Shown: positions 31,881 to 40,546 of the stretch, one piece after another | Position numbering within the stretch: position 1 is the stretch's first letter | Layout of the letters: every line of letters starts with the position of its first letter | Assembly: GCF_900604335.1 (NCBI RefSeq) | Contig: NZ_UWOD01000001.1 | Coordinates: 771,501 to 835,500 of the forward strand | DNA: 64,000 nucleotides | Source: Intestinibacillus sp. Marseille-P6563 | GTDB taxonomy: Bacteria > Bacillota > Clostridia > Oscillospirales > Butyricicoccaceae | Reading direction: 5' to 3' | Made by a program: the position numbers and the translations under genes | Notes under the pieces: model-generated | Told to the model about the DNA's origin: nothing | What the model saw: the letters and a program-made list of their open reading frames with translations, nothing else | The model's database searches: none

Positions 31881-33442
31881 AGAAAAGAGTGGTTTCCTGT
31901 TTTCTCATGGTTTGTGTGCTGCTCAGCGTATGCTTGCCCAGCGCTGGCGCGCTCGATGTGCGGGCAGCATCCTACTTTGTCATGGATGCGCAGACCGGAG
32001 AAGAATTACTTTCTGATGATGCGGACGTAGCCCGCGTCCCGGCCAGTATGACCAAGGTCATGACGGCTTACATCATCTATCAGGAGCTCGAAAAGGGCAC
32101 TTTGACCATGGATACTCCGGTGCTCATCAGCCACAATGTAGCGGTCAAATCGCGGGATTCCAATTACCCCATGGCGGTTCCGCTGACCGAAGGCGCGACC
32201 TATACGGTCGAAACGCTGCTCAATCTCATCATGATCCCCTCGGCCAGTGCTTCGTGCATTGCGATGGCCGAGCACATCAGCGGTACCGAAGCTGCCTTTG
32301 TGCAGCGCATGAACGCCACTGCACGGGAACTGGGCGTCACGGCGACTTATTACAACTGCCATGGTGCGCAGCCCAATTATGTCACCGCACGTTCGCAGGC
32401 CAAGCTGACCAAGCGGTTTATCGACGATTATCCGGCGATTCTGGATATCACCAGCAAGAGCGGCTATTCCTTCAATGGCCGGTATTATAACAATACCAAC
32501 CATCTGCTCAACACCATGGGCCCCTACGAAGGTTTGGACGGCTTCAAAACCGGTACCATCTCCGCCGCTGGATATTGTGTGACCACGACCGCAGAGCGCA
32601 ATGGCCGCCGTGTCATTTCTGTCGTTCTCAAATCGACCAGCGATGCACAGCGCTTCCGCGATTCACGGCAGCTTTTGGATTATGGCTTTGCCGAGATCGC
32701 CCGGCGGGATGCCGCACGTGCATCCACCGTCATTCAGTTGACCGATACCCCTGCTTCGGTTCGTCCGTATGAACCCTTCCAGGTATCCGCACAGCTGACC
32801 GGCTTCTCGAACGCCTATGTTGCCAAGGCACAATGGTACGTCAACGGCACCGCCGTCAGCGGATTCGGCAATTCCTATTTCCAGGCACAGCCGAATAAGG
32901 TATCTACCCTGGATACCACGCTGTATGACATGTCACGCGATACCGTAGATGTTTCCTTTATTTTGACCATGTTTGACGGCACCGAAAAGCGCGCCGATCT
33001 TTCCATCCCGGTCGAGCAGCAGCCGCTGGAATATCAGGGCAGCCTGAATATTCGCAGCGCCCAAGTGTATCCCGGTAAGGAACTGACCGTCACCGCCGAC
33101 CTGTCCGGTGCAAACGACATTGCATCCGTTTCGCTCCCTGCCCGCTGGCAGTGGGATGGACAGGACATCACCGGCGCTGTCAATCCAGCATTCCAAATTA
33201 CGAATGACCAGGCGCACAGTACCTATACCCTCCGCATTCCTGCGGATGCGCAGCCTGGCCAGCACGAGATCCGCTTTGTTGTCGGCGATGAATCGCTGAC
33301 CGGCGTCGTGCCTTGTGTGCTTTCGGCTGTGGTCGAAGTCGTTGCCCCGGAACCGCAGGTAGAAGAAGTTCCGGATACTGACAGCGAACCCACGTCCGAA
33401 GACAATGAATCCGTTCCCCCAACCGAAACACCGGAGGAATAA
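31877..33442 (+). CDS. D-alanyl-D-alanine carboxypeptidase (DacF/PBP5 type)
   Basis: 521 residues. It trims the terminal D-Ala of peptidoglycan stem peptides, and similar enzymes act in spore cortex formation. Signal peptide about 1-25. Peptidase S11 domain (about 27-280) with the three active-site motifs: SMTK (Ser57), SAS in IPSASASCIAM, and KTG in DGFKTGTISAAG. Two Ig-like beta domains follow (about 285-490). The last 30 residues are Glu/Pro/Thr-rich with no anchor helix. The start overlaps a 7-codon leader ORF. Its terminator has been split by an IS element. Confidence 0.93.
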   Translation: MKKRVVSCFLMVCVLLSVCLPSAGALDVRAASYFVMDAQTGEELLSDDADVARVPASMTKVMTAYIIYQELEKGTLTMDTPVLISHNVAVKSRDSNYPMAVPLTEGATYTVETLLNLIMIPSASASCIAMAEHISGTEAAFVQRMNATARELGVTATYYNCHGAQPNYVTARSQAKLTKRFIDDYPAILDITSKSGYSFNGRYYNNTNHLLNTMGPYEGLDGFKTGTISAAGYCVTTTAERNGRRVISVVLKSTSDAQRFRDSRQLLDYGFAEIARRDAARASTVIQLTDTPASVRPYEPFQVSAQLTGFSNAYVAKAQWYVNGTAVSGFGNSYFQAQPNKVSTLDTTLYDMSRDTVDVSFILTMFDGTEKRADLSIPVEQQPLEYQGSLNIRSAQVYPGKELTVTADLSGANDIASVSLPARWQWDGQDITGAVNPAFQITNDQAHSTYTLRIPADAQPGQHEIRFVVGDESLTGVVPCVLSAVVEVVAPEPQVEEVPDTDSEPTSEDNESVPPTETPEE

Positions 33443-33444
33443 AA

Positions 33445-33465
33445 AGAAATCGCCCATACCGAGAA
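33445..33465 (+). terminator. Left arm of a bidirectional terminator split by an IS element
   Basis: AGAAATCGCCCATACC (33445-33460) is the exact complement of GGTATGGGCGATTTCT at 34776-34791. Without the IS and one copy of its GAA duplication, the two make a 16-bp stem with a 6-base loop, an A-run before and a T-run after it. Confidence 0.85.
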
Positions 33466-33525
33466 TGGACTGCCCCAGATTGTGCGGACAGTATAAAAAA
33501 GAGCCCTGGTAGGAAAGATTGAGTT

Positions 33526-34383
33526 TTAAGTGGAGAGGCGTCGCGTAAGCGGCGCTTCTCCAGTCTTTAGCTGGATGCGCTCATGGTTGTAAAAGTAGAT
33601 GTAGCGGTCAATCATTTCATTGGCTTGCGAGAAGGTAGCCGGTTTGTGGCGGTAGATGCACTCTGTTTTGAGGATAGAGAAGAAATTTTCCGCCATAGCG
33701 TTGTCATAAGGATTTCCACGTCTTGACATAGATGGCGTAATGCCGTATGTTTGAGTTAGCTCAAAATATGCTTGTGAGGCGTACTGAGCACCCTGGTCGC
33801 TGTGGAGCTGCAACTCTGCAGCGGCCCTCTTTTTCTCTTGCTTCATTGCCAGACGAATGGTGTCCAGAACCAGATTCACCGTTTGTTCCGTTCCGGTTTT
33901 GTAAGCCACAATACTGTTGTCATAGAGATCCCGGATCATGGACAGGTACAGTACGCCCTGCTTAGTGTGGATGTAGGAGATGTCCGTTACCCATTTGCTG
34001 TTGGGCTTGTCGGCCTGAAACTGCCTGCTTAGCAGATTCTCGTACTTGTGGAGCTGCTGCCCCATCTGCTGCCATTTCCTGCGTCGGCGGATTTCTGAGA
34101 GCAGATCATATTTCTTCATAATCCGTAGCACTGTTTTTGGATTACAGAAAATATTCTGGTTCTTCAGCCATAGACACATCCGCCGGTAGCCGTAGGTGCG
34201 GAAGCTGCGTTCCCGCTGTTGTCCAATTAGTTCTGCAAGAGCTGCGTCCTTCTCCGGCTTACCAAGGCGATGGACGAAGGCATAGTATCCGCTTCTGGAT
34301 ACTCCAAAGAATTTGCACATAACTGCCACGGAATACTCTGCTCTGTGACGATATATAATGTGATATTTTACCTTTGCCCTCAC
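33526..34383 (-). CDS. IS3-family transposase, DDE subunit (OrfB)
   Basis: 285 residues. Helix-turn-helix-like HTH_21 region near 25-80, then an integrase core with the DDE triad: Asp in WVTDISYIH, Asp in LHSDQGAQYAS and Glu in NAMAENFFSILKTE. The first codons overlap the end of OrfA by 4 bases (ATGA). Many IS3 elements join OrfA and OrfB by a -1 frameshift; here the ATGA overlap also allows independent coupled initiation. Confidence 0.93.
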   Translation of the reverse strand: MRAKVKYHIIYRHRAEYSVAVMCKFFGVSRSGYYAFVHRLGKPEKDAALAELIGQQRERSFRTYGYRRMCLWLKNQNIFCNPKTVLRIMKKYDLLSEIRRRRKWQQMGQQLHKYENLLSRQFQADKPNSKWVTDISYIHTKQGVLYLSMIRDLYDNSIVAYKTGTEQTVNLVLDTIRLAMKQEKKRAAAELQLHSDQGAQYASQAYFELTQTYGITPSMSRRGNPYDNAMAENFFSILKTECIYRHKPATFSQANEMIDRYIYFYNHERIQLKTGEAPLTRRLST

Positions 34384-34694
34384 TTCCTTCCTATGCAGTG
34401 CAGAAAATCCCGCAGCAGCCTATTCTCCATACGAAGTCGCTGGATCTCATGTGCCTGCTCGGTTATAATATCTCTTGGTGCGGCATTTGTTCTTGGCCGC
34501 CCTTGGGGCCGCGCAAGGATGCCAGCTTCTAACATACGTTCTTTCCTCCGTTCACGCTTAAGTAGACTTTTTATCACCTGCTTATCCTGAAAACCGTAAT
34601 ATTCTGCAACTTCCCGCTGGGTTTTCCCCGCTGCCAGCATAGCCTTGATTTCTGGCAACAGCACTTGAATGTGTGTGTATTTTCGTTTCTCCAT
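34380..34694 (-). CDS. IS3-family transposase, HTH subunit (OrfA)
   Basis: 104 residues. An HTH_28-like domain (TQREVAEYYGFQDKQVIKSL, about 24-45) binds the inverted repeats, and a C-terminal leucine-zipper helix (QAHEIQRLRMENRLLRDFL) serves oligomerisation. Overlaps OrfB by 4 bases. Confidence 0.9.
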   Translation of the reverse strand: MEKRKYTHIQVLLPEIKAMLAAGKTQREVAEYYGFQDKQVIKSLLKRERRKERMLEAGILARPQGRPRTNAAPRDIITEQAHEIQRLRMENRLLRDFLHCIGRK

Positions 34695-34771
34695 GACAAA
34701 ACCCCCTGATGTAGTCTATTTTCCTACATCAGGGGGTTTTTGTCACTGTCCATTTTTACTGGACCGGTTCA

Positions 34772-34795
34772 GAATGGTATGGGCGATTTCTTTTT
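34772..34795 (-). terminator. Right arm of the IS-split terminator
   Basis: GGTATGGGCGATTTCT followed by TTTTTTT, complementary to 33445-33460. It lies next to the stop codon of the convergent DUF975 gene, whose terminator is therefore split too. Confidence 0.85.
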
Positions 34796-34796
34796 T

Positions 34797-35582
34797 TTAT
34801 AAAATGGGTGAAGTCTGCGGCTGCTGCCGGCCTTCCAGCCGGTCCCGCAGACAGTAAAGCGAAACGCTGAGATAAATGATCCCAAAGCTGCTGAGGATAC
34901 CACACGTAAACAATCCGGCGATAAACCATGGCAGGTAGCTGGCCGTAAAGGCAATCATCTCCCGGCGCTGCCCGCGCAGCAAACGTGCCCCTTCCTTGGT
35001 GGCACGCCAAACGCCGATTTTCGGGTCATCCCGCAGAGCGGAATAACCCATCCAGTAGCTGGCTCCCAGGCCAGCTGCCGGCAACAGCATCAGACAATAC
35101 ACCAAAACGAGTACACCGATTGCGGTCATGACCATATTCCAATCGGCCGCATCGCCCAGCATGTTCAGGACGAAATACAGCGCAACCTCATACACGACCG
35201 TAGGCAGGATAACCAGCAGCAGCATGCGCACAAGCATGCACAGCATCATGCGAATGCCCCGAAATATCTCCCGGATGCTGCCCAGCGGTGCAAATAAACT
35301 TGCGATCTCGGGCGTCTCTCCACGCGCAATGCCAACGAAACAGTACTGCGTGCCCAGCATGATCGGACCCAAGATCACGATCTCACACACCAGATTGATC
35401 AGCAGCATCCGTATGATGCGCATGAGTCCGGCATCCAGCGGCAGCGCAGTCATGGTGCCGATGAACACAGCCGGCAGCATATATACCGCCACCGCCAGCA
35501 CACACACCGGCAAACGGGAAAAGATTTTCATCTTTGCTTCCATTTTGATGGTGCGGCGCAGCGTATTGTCCAGTTTGATCAT
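34797..35582 (-). CDS. DUF975-family membrane protein
   Basis: 261 residues, about six hydrophobic segments, with the family-typical pattern of a cytoplasmic N-terminus, a GIARGE loop after segment 2 (CFVGIARGETPEIASLF) and a C-terminal hydrophobic hairpin. The function of DUF975 proteins is unknown. It lies 14 bases downstream of the VanW-family gene and is probably co-transcribed with it, which suggests an envelope-related role. Confidence 0.82.
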   Translation of the reverse strand: MIKLDNTLRRTIKMEAKMKIFSRLPVCVLAVAVYMLPAVFIGTMTALPLDAGLMRIIRMLLINLVCEIVILGPIMLGTQYCFVGIARGETPEIASLFAPLGSIREIFRGIRMMLCMLVRMLLLVILPTVVYEVALYFVLNMLGDAADWNMVMTAIGVLVLVYCLMLLPAAGLGASYWMGYSALRDDPKIGVWRATKEGARLLRGQRREMIAFTASYLPWFIAGLFTCGILSSFGIIYLSVSLYCLRDRLEGRQQPQTSPIL

Positions 35583-35596
35583 ATTTTCTACATCCT

Positions 35597-37504
35597 TTAT
35601 GGGGTTTCTGTGGTAGCCGGTGCTGTCGTGTCCGAAGTCGCCGGTTCGGTGGTCGCAGCCGGTCCAACCAGCACGATTTTATCCCGCTTTTTATAGTACG
35701 AATTGTTTGCCTTGGTGGTCGTGGAGGTACCGTTTTCGGTAACCGTCTTATAAGTCACGGTCTTGTAGCCGGTTGCACCGGTCTGCTGGGTTTCCCGGGT
35801 GCCCGGTGCCAGCGATGCATCGATCTTCTCAACGACTTCATAGTCCAGCGTTTCCAGAATTTCTGTTTTCAGCGTGACCTTTTTGTCCGAGGTCTTGGTA
35901 CCCACAATATCGATGTACATTGCACCGCCCGACTGGGACGCTACAATCTTGATCGGATACTTGGTGTTATTCTTGAAACGGAAATCTGGGCCGCCCCACG
36001 ATACGGTGGCATCTTCGCCCAACGGGGTGTAAGACACCGTCAGGCTGTGGTTATGACGCTCGGTCACTTCGAGGTCAGCGCGCAGGACTGCCATGTACAG
36101 CGTCGAAGAAGGCTGGCAGACACCGCCGCCGACTTCGTCGATCAGCTGACCGTTGGCATAAGCGCCAGCCGACCGGAAGCCACGTTCCGCGGTACGCTCG
36201 CCCACGACATTATTATACGAAAATTCTTCGCCCGGATTCAAAATCGTGCCATTGATATACTGGCAAGCCAACCGGACGTTATTGGTACGCGGTTTGTTGC
36301 CCTCGTTCAGGTTGGTCGATGTGCTGGCCAGCGTATCCCGGAACAGAACATCGGCCAGCTGGTCGGCAGAAACCTCTGCCGGTGTGCGAGTAATGGGGAT
36401 CTCATAAGTCTGGGCGCTGCCATCGCCAACAATGGATTTTGCCTCCTCAACATCGAAGGATACCCCATCCACGCTGGGCACAATGGTTTTGCCATCCGAT
36501 TTGTCCACCGTCGCATTTTTCGGCTGAGTCTGCGCTTCGGCTGCAATCTGGTCGACATCCACCGGCGCCGGGTCACTCGTTGTGACCTTGACCTCATACG
36601 GCTCAAAATCCATGGTACGGATTTTCTCGGTAATGGCTTTGGATACCACATCGCGGTCAAACGAAACACCGAGCTTGCCGGTATCGATGATCAACTTATC
36701 TCCTTCGACGGTCCAGCTAGGATTGACCGGCTCGGTCAGGGCTTCAGAAGCGATCTCATCCAGGCGAGCGGTCAGAGCTTCGTCATCGACGCTGACCGAC
36801 AGCGGCGCTTCGCCCTGCCCGACCAGCGCGGACAAAGTATGCCCTACCCGCGTGAACAGACCGCCTTCGTGGGTATAGTCATAGGCTTCCTGAGCCGACT
36901 GCTTGCTGTCCATACCGGTCGTGACCGATGCAATATCGATGGTATAGTCCTTATCATAGATGGTAAGCGTAATGGCCTTGCCATCGAGCAACTGGCTGCT
37001 CGCCTGGTCAATTTCTTTTTGCGCTTCTGTCAGCGACATGCCGCCGACCTTGACCGCTCCGGCCTGCATCCCAAAATGGATGCCGCTGTATCCGTAAGTA
37101 TACCCCAGGGTGCCGCCTGCCAACACAACAATTATGGCACCGGCAATTGCAGCAATTTTTTTCCAGGGCGTATTCTTCCCACTTTTTTGCTTCTTTTCAC
37201 TTTTCTTTTTGCGGCTGCGGGAAGTGCTCCGCTTTTTTTCGGGCATAGCATCCGCCAACGCCGCCGAAACACCATGTCCAGCCGGCACCAGATTTTCAAA
37301 CGCCGACATCGGCTCGAACATGGGCTCCTCTTCCCGGAACGAAGGCTCAGCGGAAGACCCCGCCAGGTCATGTGCCGATTCCTCATCCCGCGCGCGCAGC
37401 AGCGCGTCCAAGGCATGATTGCCCGTACTTTCTTTGCCGTTCATTTCTTGTAAGATGTCTTCCAACGAGCGATCGGCGGAAGACCCTTCTTGTCGTTTCT
37501 CCAT
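35597..37504 (-). CDS. VanW-family protein with peptidoglycan-binding-like domains
   Basis: 635 residues. The N-terminal ~110 residues are polar and end in a basic stretch (RSRKKKSEKKQK). One membrane anchor lies near 112-135. Two PG_binding_4-like domains cover about 150-370. The VanW domain lies at about 405-530 (FSYNNVVGERTAERGFRSAG, GGVCQPSSTLYMAVLRADL, VSWGGPDFRFKN) and a beta-rich G5-like region follows to about 600. The tail is Thr/Pro-rich. VanW proteins accompany some glycopeptide-resistance clusters, but such stand-alone proteins are general wall proteins of Clostridia. No van resistance genes are nearby. Confidence 0.9.
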   Translation of the reverse strand: MEKRQEGSSADRSLEDILQEMNGKESTGNHALDALLRARDEESAHDLAGSSAEPSFREEEPMFEPMSAFENLVPAGHGVSAALADAMPEKKRSTSRSRKKKSEKKQKSGKNTPWKKIAAIAGAIIVVLAGGTLGYTYGYSGIHFGMQAGAVKVGGMSLTEAQKEIDQASSQLLDGKAITLTIYDKDYTIDIASVTTGMDSKQSAQEAYDYTHEGGLFTRVGHTLSALVGQGEAPLSVSVDDEALTARLDEIASEALTEPVNPSWTVEGDKLIIDTGKLGVSFDRDVVSKAITEKIRTMDFEPYEVKVTTSDPAPVDVDQIAAEAQTQPKNATVDKSDGKTIVPSVDGVSFDVEEAKSIVGDGSAQTYEIPITRTPAEVSADQLADVLFRDTLASTSTNLNEGNKPRTNNVRLACQYINGTILNPGEEFSYNNVVGERTAERGFRSAGAYANGQLIDEVGGGVCQPSSTLYMAVLRADLEVTERHNHSLTVSYTPLGEDATVSWGGPDFRFKNNTKYPIKIVASQSGGAMYIDIVGTKTSDKKVTLKTEILETLDYEVVEKIDASLAPGTRETQQTGATGYKTVTYKTVTENGTSTTTKANNSYYKKRDKIVLVGPAATTEPATSDTTAPATTETP

Positions 37505-37603
37505 CGTCTATCCTAATCCTCTCTGTAAAATGGCCTCAAACATCTGTATTCCTTATTGTATGACATTTTCCGTCGAATTACAACAACAATTAAGCAACAT
37601 AAA

Positions 37604-37637
37604 GGCGCACATCCCCTTATGCAGAAGGATATGCGCC
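37604..37637 (-). terminator. Terminator of ychF
   Basis: GGCGCATATCC and GGATGTGCGCC (minus strand) form an 11-bp stem with one G-T pair, followed by TTTATGTT. It lies 56 bases after the ychF stop. Confidence 0.6.
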
Positions 37638-37692
37638 GTGCTGTTAAAAAATGAGCTGGAGTTTGGAAGCCGTTTTGCAGCAAGGCAACGTA

Positions 37693-38796
37693 TTATACAT
37701 TAAAACGGAACAAAACAACGTCGCCGTCCTGCATCACGTATTCTTTGCCTTCCGAACGCACCAGGCCCTTTTCGCGCGCTGCGGCCAGCGAACCACAAGC
37801 CATCAGGTCATCGTAAGAAACCACTTCGGCACGGATGAAACCGCGTTCGAAGTCGGTATGGATCTTACCAGCTGCCTGCGGTGCCTTGGTTCCCTTTTCG
37901 ATCGTCCAGGCGCGCACTTCCTGCTCGCCAGCGGTCAAATAGCTCATCAGGCCCAGCAGGTCATAGCATACGCGAATCAGACGGTCCAGACCGGATTCTT
38001 CCAGGCCCAGTTCGCTCAGGAACATCTGCTTTTCGTCTTCTTCCAGCGTTGCGATATCCTCTTCCAGCTTGGCACAGATGGGCAGTACCATCGCGCCTTC
38101 GGCGTCGGCAATCGCCTGTACCGCTGCCAAACGGGCATTTTCGGTCTGGTCGCCGGTAAAGCCGGCTTCGTCCATATTGGCGGCATAGATGACCTTTTTT
38201 GCGGTCAGCAGGTCGCTTTCCTTCATGACACGCTGTACGTCTTCATCATCGGTAAAGCCCGGGAAAGTGCGGGCAGTTTTGCCCTCTTCCAGATGTGCCT
38301 TGAGCTTTTCCAGAATCTCGACGTCCAGATTCAGTTTTTTGTCGGCCTTTGCGGCCTTGCGGGTACGGTCCAGACGGCGCTCCAAATGCTCGATATCGGA
38401 CAAAATGAGCTCCAAATTGATGGTTTCGATATCGCGTCCGGGGTCGACCGAACCTTCTACATGTACGATGTTGTCGTTATCAAAGCAGCGCACCACGTGT
38501 ACCACAGCGTCGACTTCGCGGATATGGCTCAGGAACTTATTGCCCAAACCTTCCCCCTTGCTTGCGCCGCGCACCAGGCCAGCGATGTCTACAAATTCGA
38601 CGACCGCAGGCGTGGTCCTTTTCGCATGGTACAGGTCGGTCAACGGCTGCAACCGGTAGTCCGGTACCGCGACCATACCAACGTTGGGGTCAATGGTGCA
38701 AAACGGATAGTTTGCGCTTTCTGCGCCCGCGTTGGTAATCGCGTTGAACAGGGTGGATTTGCCCACGTTGGGCAAGCCGACAATACCTAACTTCAT
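37693..38796 (-). CDS. ychF: Redox-regulated ATPase/GTPase YchF
   Basis: 367 residues, the family length. OBG-type G domain with G1 GLPNVGKSTLF, G3 DIAGLVRGASKGEGLG and the NxxE variant of G4 (NMDE) that makes YchF prefer ATP. A coiled-coil insertion lies near 130-200. The C-terminal TGS domain (about 280-365) ends in DGDVVLFRFNV. The ATG at 38796 has AAGGAG 10 bases upstream; an ATG four codons earlier touches that site. YchF binds ribosomes and is involved in stress responses. Confidence 0.97.
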   Translation of the reverse strand: MKLGIVGLPNVGKSTLFNAITNAGAESANYPFCTIDPNVGMVAVPDYRLQPLTDLYHAKRTTPAVVEFVDIAGLVRGASKGEGLGNKFLSHIREVDAVVHVVRCFDNDNIVHVEGSVDPGRDIETINLELILSDIEHLERRLDRTRKAAKADKKLNLDVEILEKLKAHLEEGKTARTFPGFTDDEDVQRVMKESDLLTAKKVIYAANMDEAGFTGDQTENARLAAVQAIADAEGAMVLPICAKLEEDIATLEEDEKQMFLSELGLEESGLDRLIRVCYDLLGLMSYLTAGEQEVRAWTIEKGTKAPQAAGKIHTDFERGFIRAEVVSYDDLMACGSLAAAREKGLVRSEGKEYVMQDGDVVLFRFNV

Positions 38797-38974
38797 ATAT
38801 CTGTGCATCTCCTTTATGAATCCTTATGGGGCGTTTTCCGTTGTCCGCCCTTTTGAAACCCGAACGCCGTTTGTCACGGTCGTTTCCGGGTATTTGGTCC
38901 TTATTTTAAATGGTCCCCTCTTTTTCAGATGGTGGCTTCCTGCTCATTTCGTCAGAAACCACTGGAATATGACC

Positions 38975-39003
38975 ATTATAGCAGATTGGTTTGCTTCTCT
39001 CAA
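38975..39003 (-). promoter_or_regulatory. ychF promoter
   Basis: TTGAGA, 17 bases, TATAAT. It predicts a 5' leader of about 170 bases before ychF in which I see no known riboswitch. Confidence 0.78.
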
Positions 39004-39029
39004 GGGCTTTTGTCACAGAATCCATACAA

Positions 39030-39057
39030 AAAAGACGCTGGAAATCCAGCGTCTTTT
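39030..39057 (-). terminator. Terminator of the M23 peptidase gene
   Basis: AAAAGACGCTGGA and its complement around a 2-base centre, followed by a T-run on the minus strand, 5 bases after the stop codon. Confidence 0.88.
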
Positions 39058-39062
39058 GCTGT

Positions 39063-40376
39063 TTATGGGGTTTCTGTGCCAAAGGACACATATAATTCCG
39101 GATTGACCGCCACGCCATTGTAATGCACTTCAAAATGCACGTGGGGGCCTGTGCTATTTCCGGTATTGCCGGAAAGCGCGATCTGACGGCCCTTGGTCAC
39201 CGTGTCGCCAACATTCACAAGCAATGCGCTGTTGTGTGCATAGAGTGTTTTCAGACCATTTTGATGGTCAATGATGATATAGTTGCCATAGCTGTCCGAC
39301 CATTCGGAAACAATGACCTTGCCATTGTCGGCCGCATAGACCGGCGTGCCTTCCGATACCGCCAGATCGACACCCTTGTGCCAGCGGCCATTGCGGAATT
39401 TAAACGCCGAGGTAAACCGGTATTCGGTCACCGGAGCGATCAATGTGCCGGTACCAATATCCGAACCGCCTGTGCCGACCGCGACCACAGCATCGGTCGC
39501 TTGCGTCAGGATAGCACGGCTGACAACCGTGCGCTGGGTCTCCACACCATTGAGCGTAACGACCTGCTCTTGGACCGAAGCTTCGCCATCCTGGCCGACC
39601 TGCATGGTCTTGGTGGAGTATTGTGCCAGCTGATCGTTTTCCACCATTTGTGTCGAATACGGAATGGGCTCGGTATAGGTCTGCGTGCTGTACACTTCGA
39701 CATCTAAAAGCCCTTCCTCCGTGATCTGCTGCTTGAGATCTTCAGCAGAAACTTCGGCATCCGCCGGAGCCGGAGAAAGCGTCACATTCACATTTTCCAC
39801 AAAACGTGCATGGTCGCTGTCGTTGGACTTATAAACATCCAGCAGGCTATCCAGCATATCCTGCACATCTTCCAGCGAACGGCAGGCGCCCACAGTTTCT
39901 CCATTGACGGTCAGTACGGCCATTCGTTCGAGATCGTCCGATGCCTCTGCGAGCGAAGACACCATATCATCGACCGAACTGGTCTTGCCCTTGAGCATCA
40001 GAGCCGACTGATACGACAGTTCGTCATCAAACGAGTACGCCACACCAAATTGCGACTCCATGCTGGTTTCCAGCAAGTTGGCAGCCAACTGCACCGACGA
40101 CGCATCATTCACATAGCCAATCGTCTGCCCATTGAGGGTGACTTTCAAGCACGGCTGCAATGCTGCTGCCATGGGAACGGCGAACAGGCCCACAAAGCAG
40201 ATGGCCGCTGCCAGCAACCGCGGCGGCTTTGGAATCTTGGGCAGCCCCGCCAGACGCACGGCAGTATGGAATCGAATGGTATCCAGCCGCACTTTGATGC
40301 GCTTCCCGAACGAAGTTTGCGGGCGAGGAAGTGCGATTTTCTTTAATTTTTTTGTTTTGGTCAAAGGAAAAGCCAT
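39063..40376 (-). CDS. M23-family peptidoglycan endopeptidase with G5 domain
   Basis: 437 residues. A basic N-terminus and a membrane segment near 55-73 anchor it. A Glu/Ser-rich region reaches to about 210, then a G5 domain (about 228-305: YSTQTYTEPIPYST, VETQRTVVSRAIL). The M23 LytM domain (about 325-430) keeps all zinc and catalytic positions: HKGVDLA, HNSALLV and HVHFEVH. It should cleave peptide cross-links in the wall. A consensus promoter with a WalR-type box lies upstream (40409-40460). Confidence 0.93.
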   Translation of the reverse strand: MAFPLTKTKKLKKIALPRPQTSFGKRIKVRLDTIRFHTAVRLAGLPKIPKPPRLLAAAICFVGLFAVPMAAALQPCLKVTLNGQTIGYVNDASSVQLAANLLETSMESQFGVAYSFDDELSYQSALMLKGKTSSVDDMVSSLAEASDDLERMAVLTVNGETVGACRSLEDVQDMLDSLLDVYKSNDSDHARFVENVNVTLSPAPADAEVSAEDLKQQITEEGLLDVEVYSTQTYTEPIPYSTQMVENDQLAQYSTKTMQVGQDGEASVQEQVVTLNGVETQRTVVSRAILTQATDAVVAVGTGGSDIGTGTLIAPVTEYRFTSAFKFRNGRWHKGVDLAVSEGTPVYAADNGKVIVSEWSDSYGNYIIIDHQNGLKTLYAHNSALLVNVGDTVTKGRQIALSGNTGNSTGPHVHFEVHYNGVAVNPELYVSFGTETP

Positions 40377-40408
40377 GAGATAGACGGTCGTTCCTTTCCA
40401 TGATAAAG

Positions 40409-40425
40409 ATTACAAAATGTTTACA
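40409..40425 (-). promoter_or_regulatory. WalR-like binding site
   Basis: TGTAAA-CATTT-TGTAAT on the minus strand matches the WalR (YycF) consensus TGTWAH-n5-TGTWAH exactly. It lies just downstream of the -10 of the M23 peptidase promoter. WalR controls wall hydrolases in Firmicutes; a position after the start site fits repression more than activation. Confidence 0.55.
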
Positions 40426-40431
40426 AAATAT

Positions 40432-40460
40432 ATGATACGCTGTATGGGTGAAATTGTCAA
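40432..40460 (-). promoter_or_regulatory. Promoter of the M23 peptidase gene
   Basis: TTGACA, 17 bases, TATCAT, about 55 bases upstream of the start codon. Confidence 0.8.
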
Positions 40461-40546
40461 GGGTCCTTCTGTGAAGAAATTACGAACTTTTTGCAGCATC
40501 TTTGTAGCATAAAATCCAGAATCAAAAACGTCCGCGCTCTGCCCCA

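Larger units (their letters stand above)
33466..34771. mobile_element. IS3-family insertion sequence, 1,306 bp
   Basis: Imperfect terminal inverted repeats start with TG on each side and share CCAG, GGACAGT and AAAAA at matching positions over about 40 bases. A 3-bp target duplication GAA stands at 33463-33465 and 34772-34774. Two overlapping minus-strand ORFs encode an HTH protein and a DDE integrase. It lies in the loop of the terminator between the carboxypeptidase and DUF975 genes, so it disrupts no coding sequence. Both ORFs look intact. Confidence 0.92.

Noticed and set aside
36047-37453. A 468-codon plus-strand frame opposite the VanW-family gene.
   Set aside because: The VanW, PG-binding and membrane-anchor motifs on the minus strand are unambiguous; the plus frame is low-information shadow.
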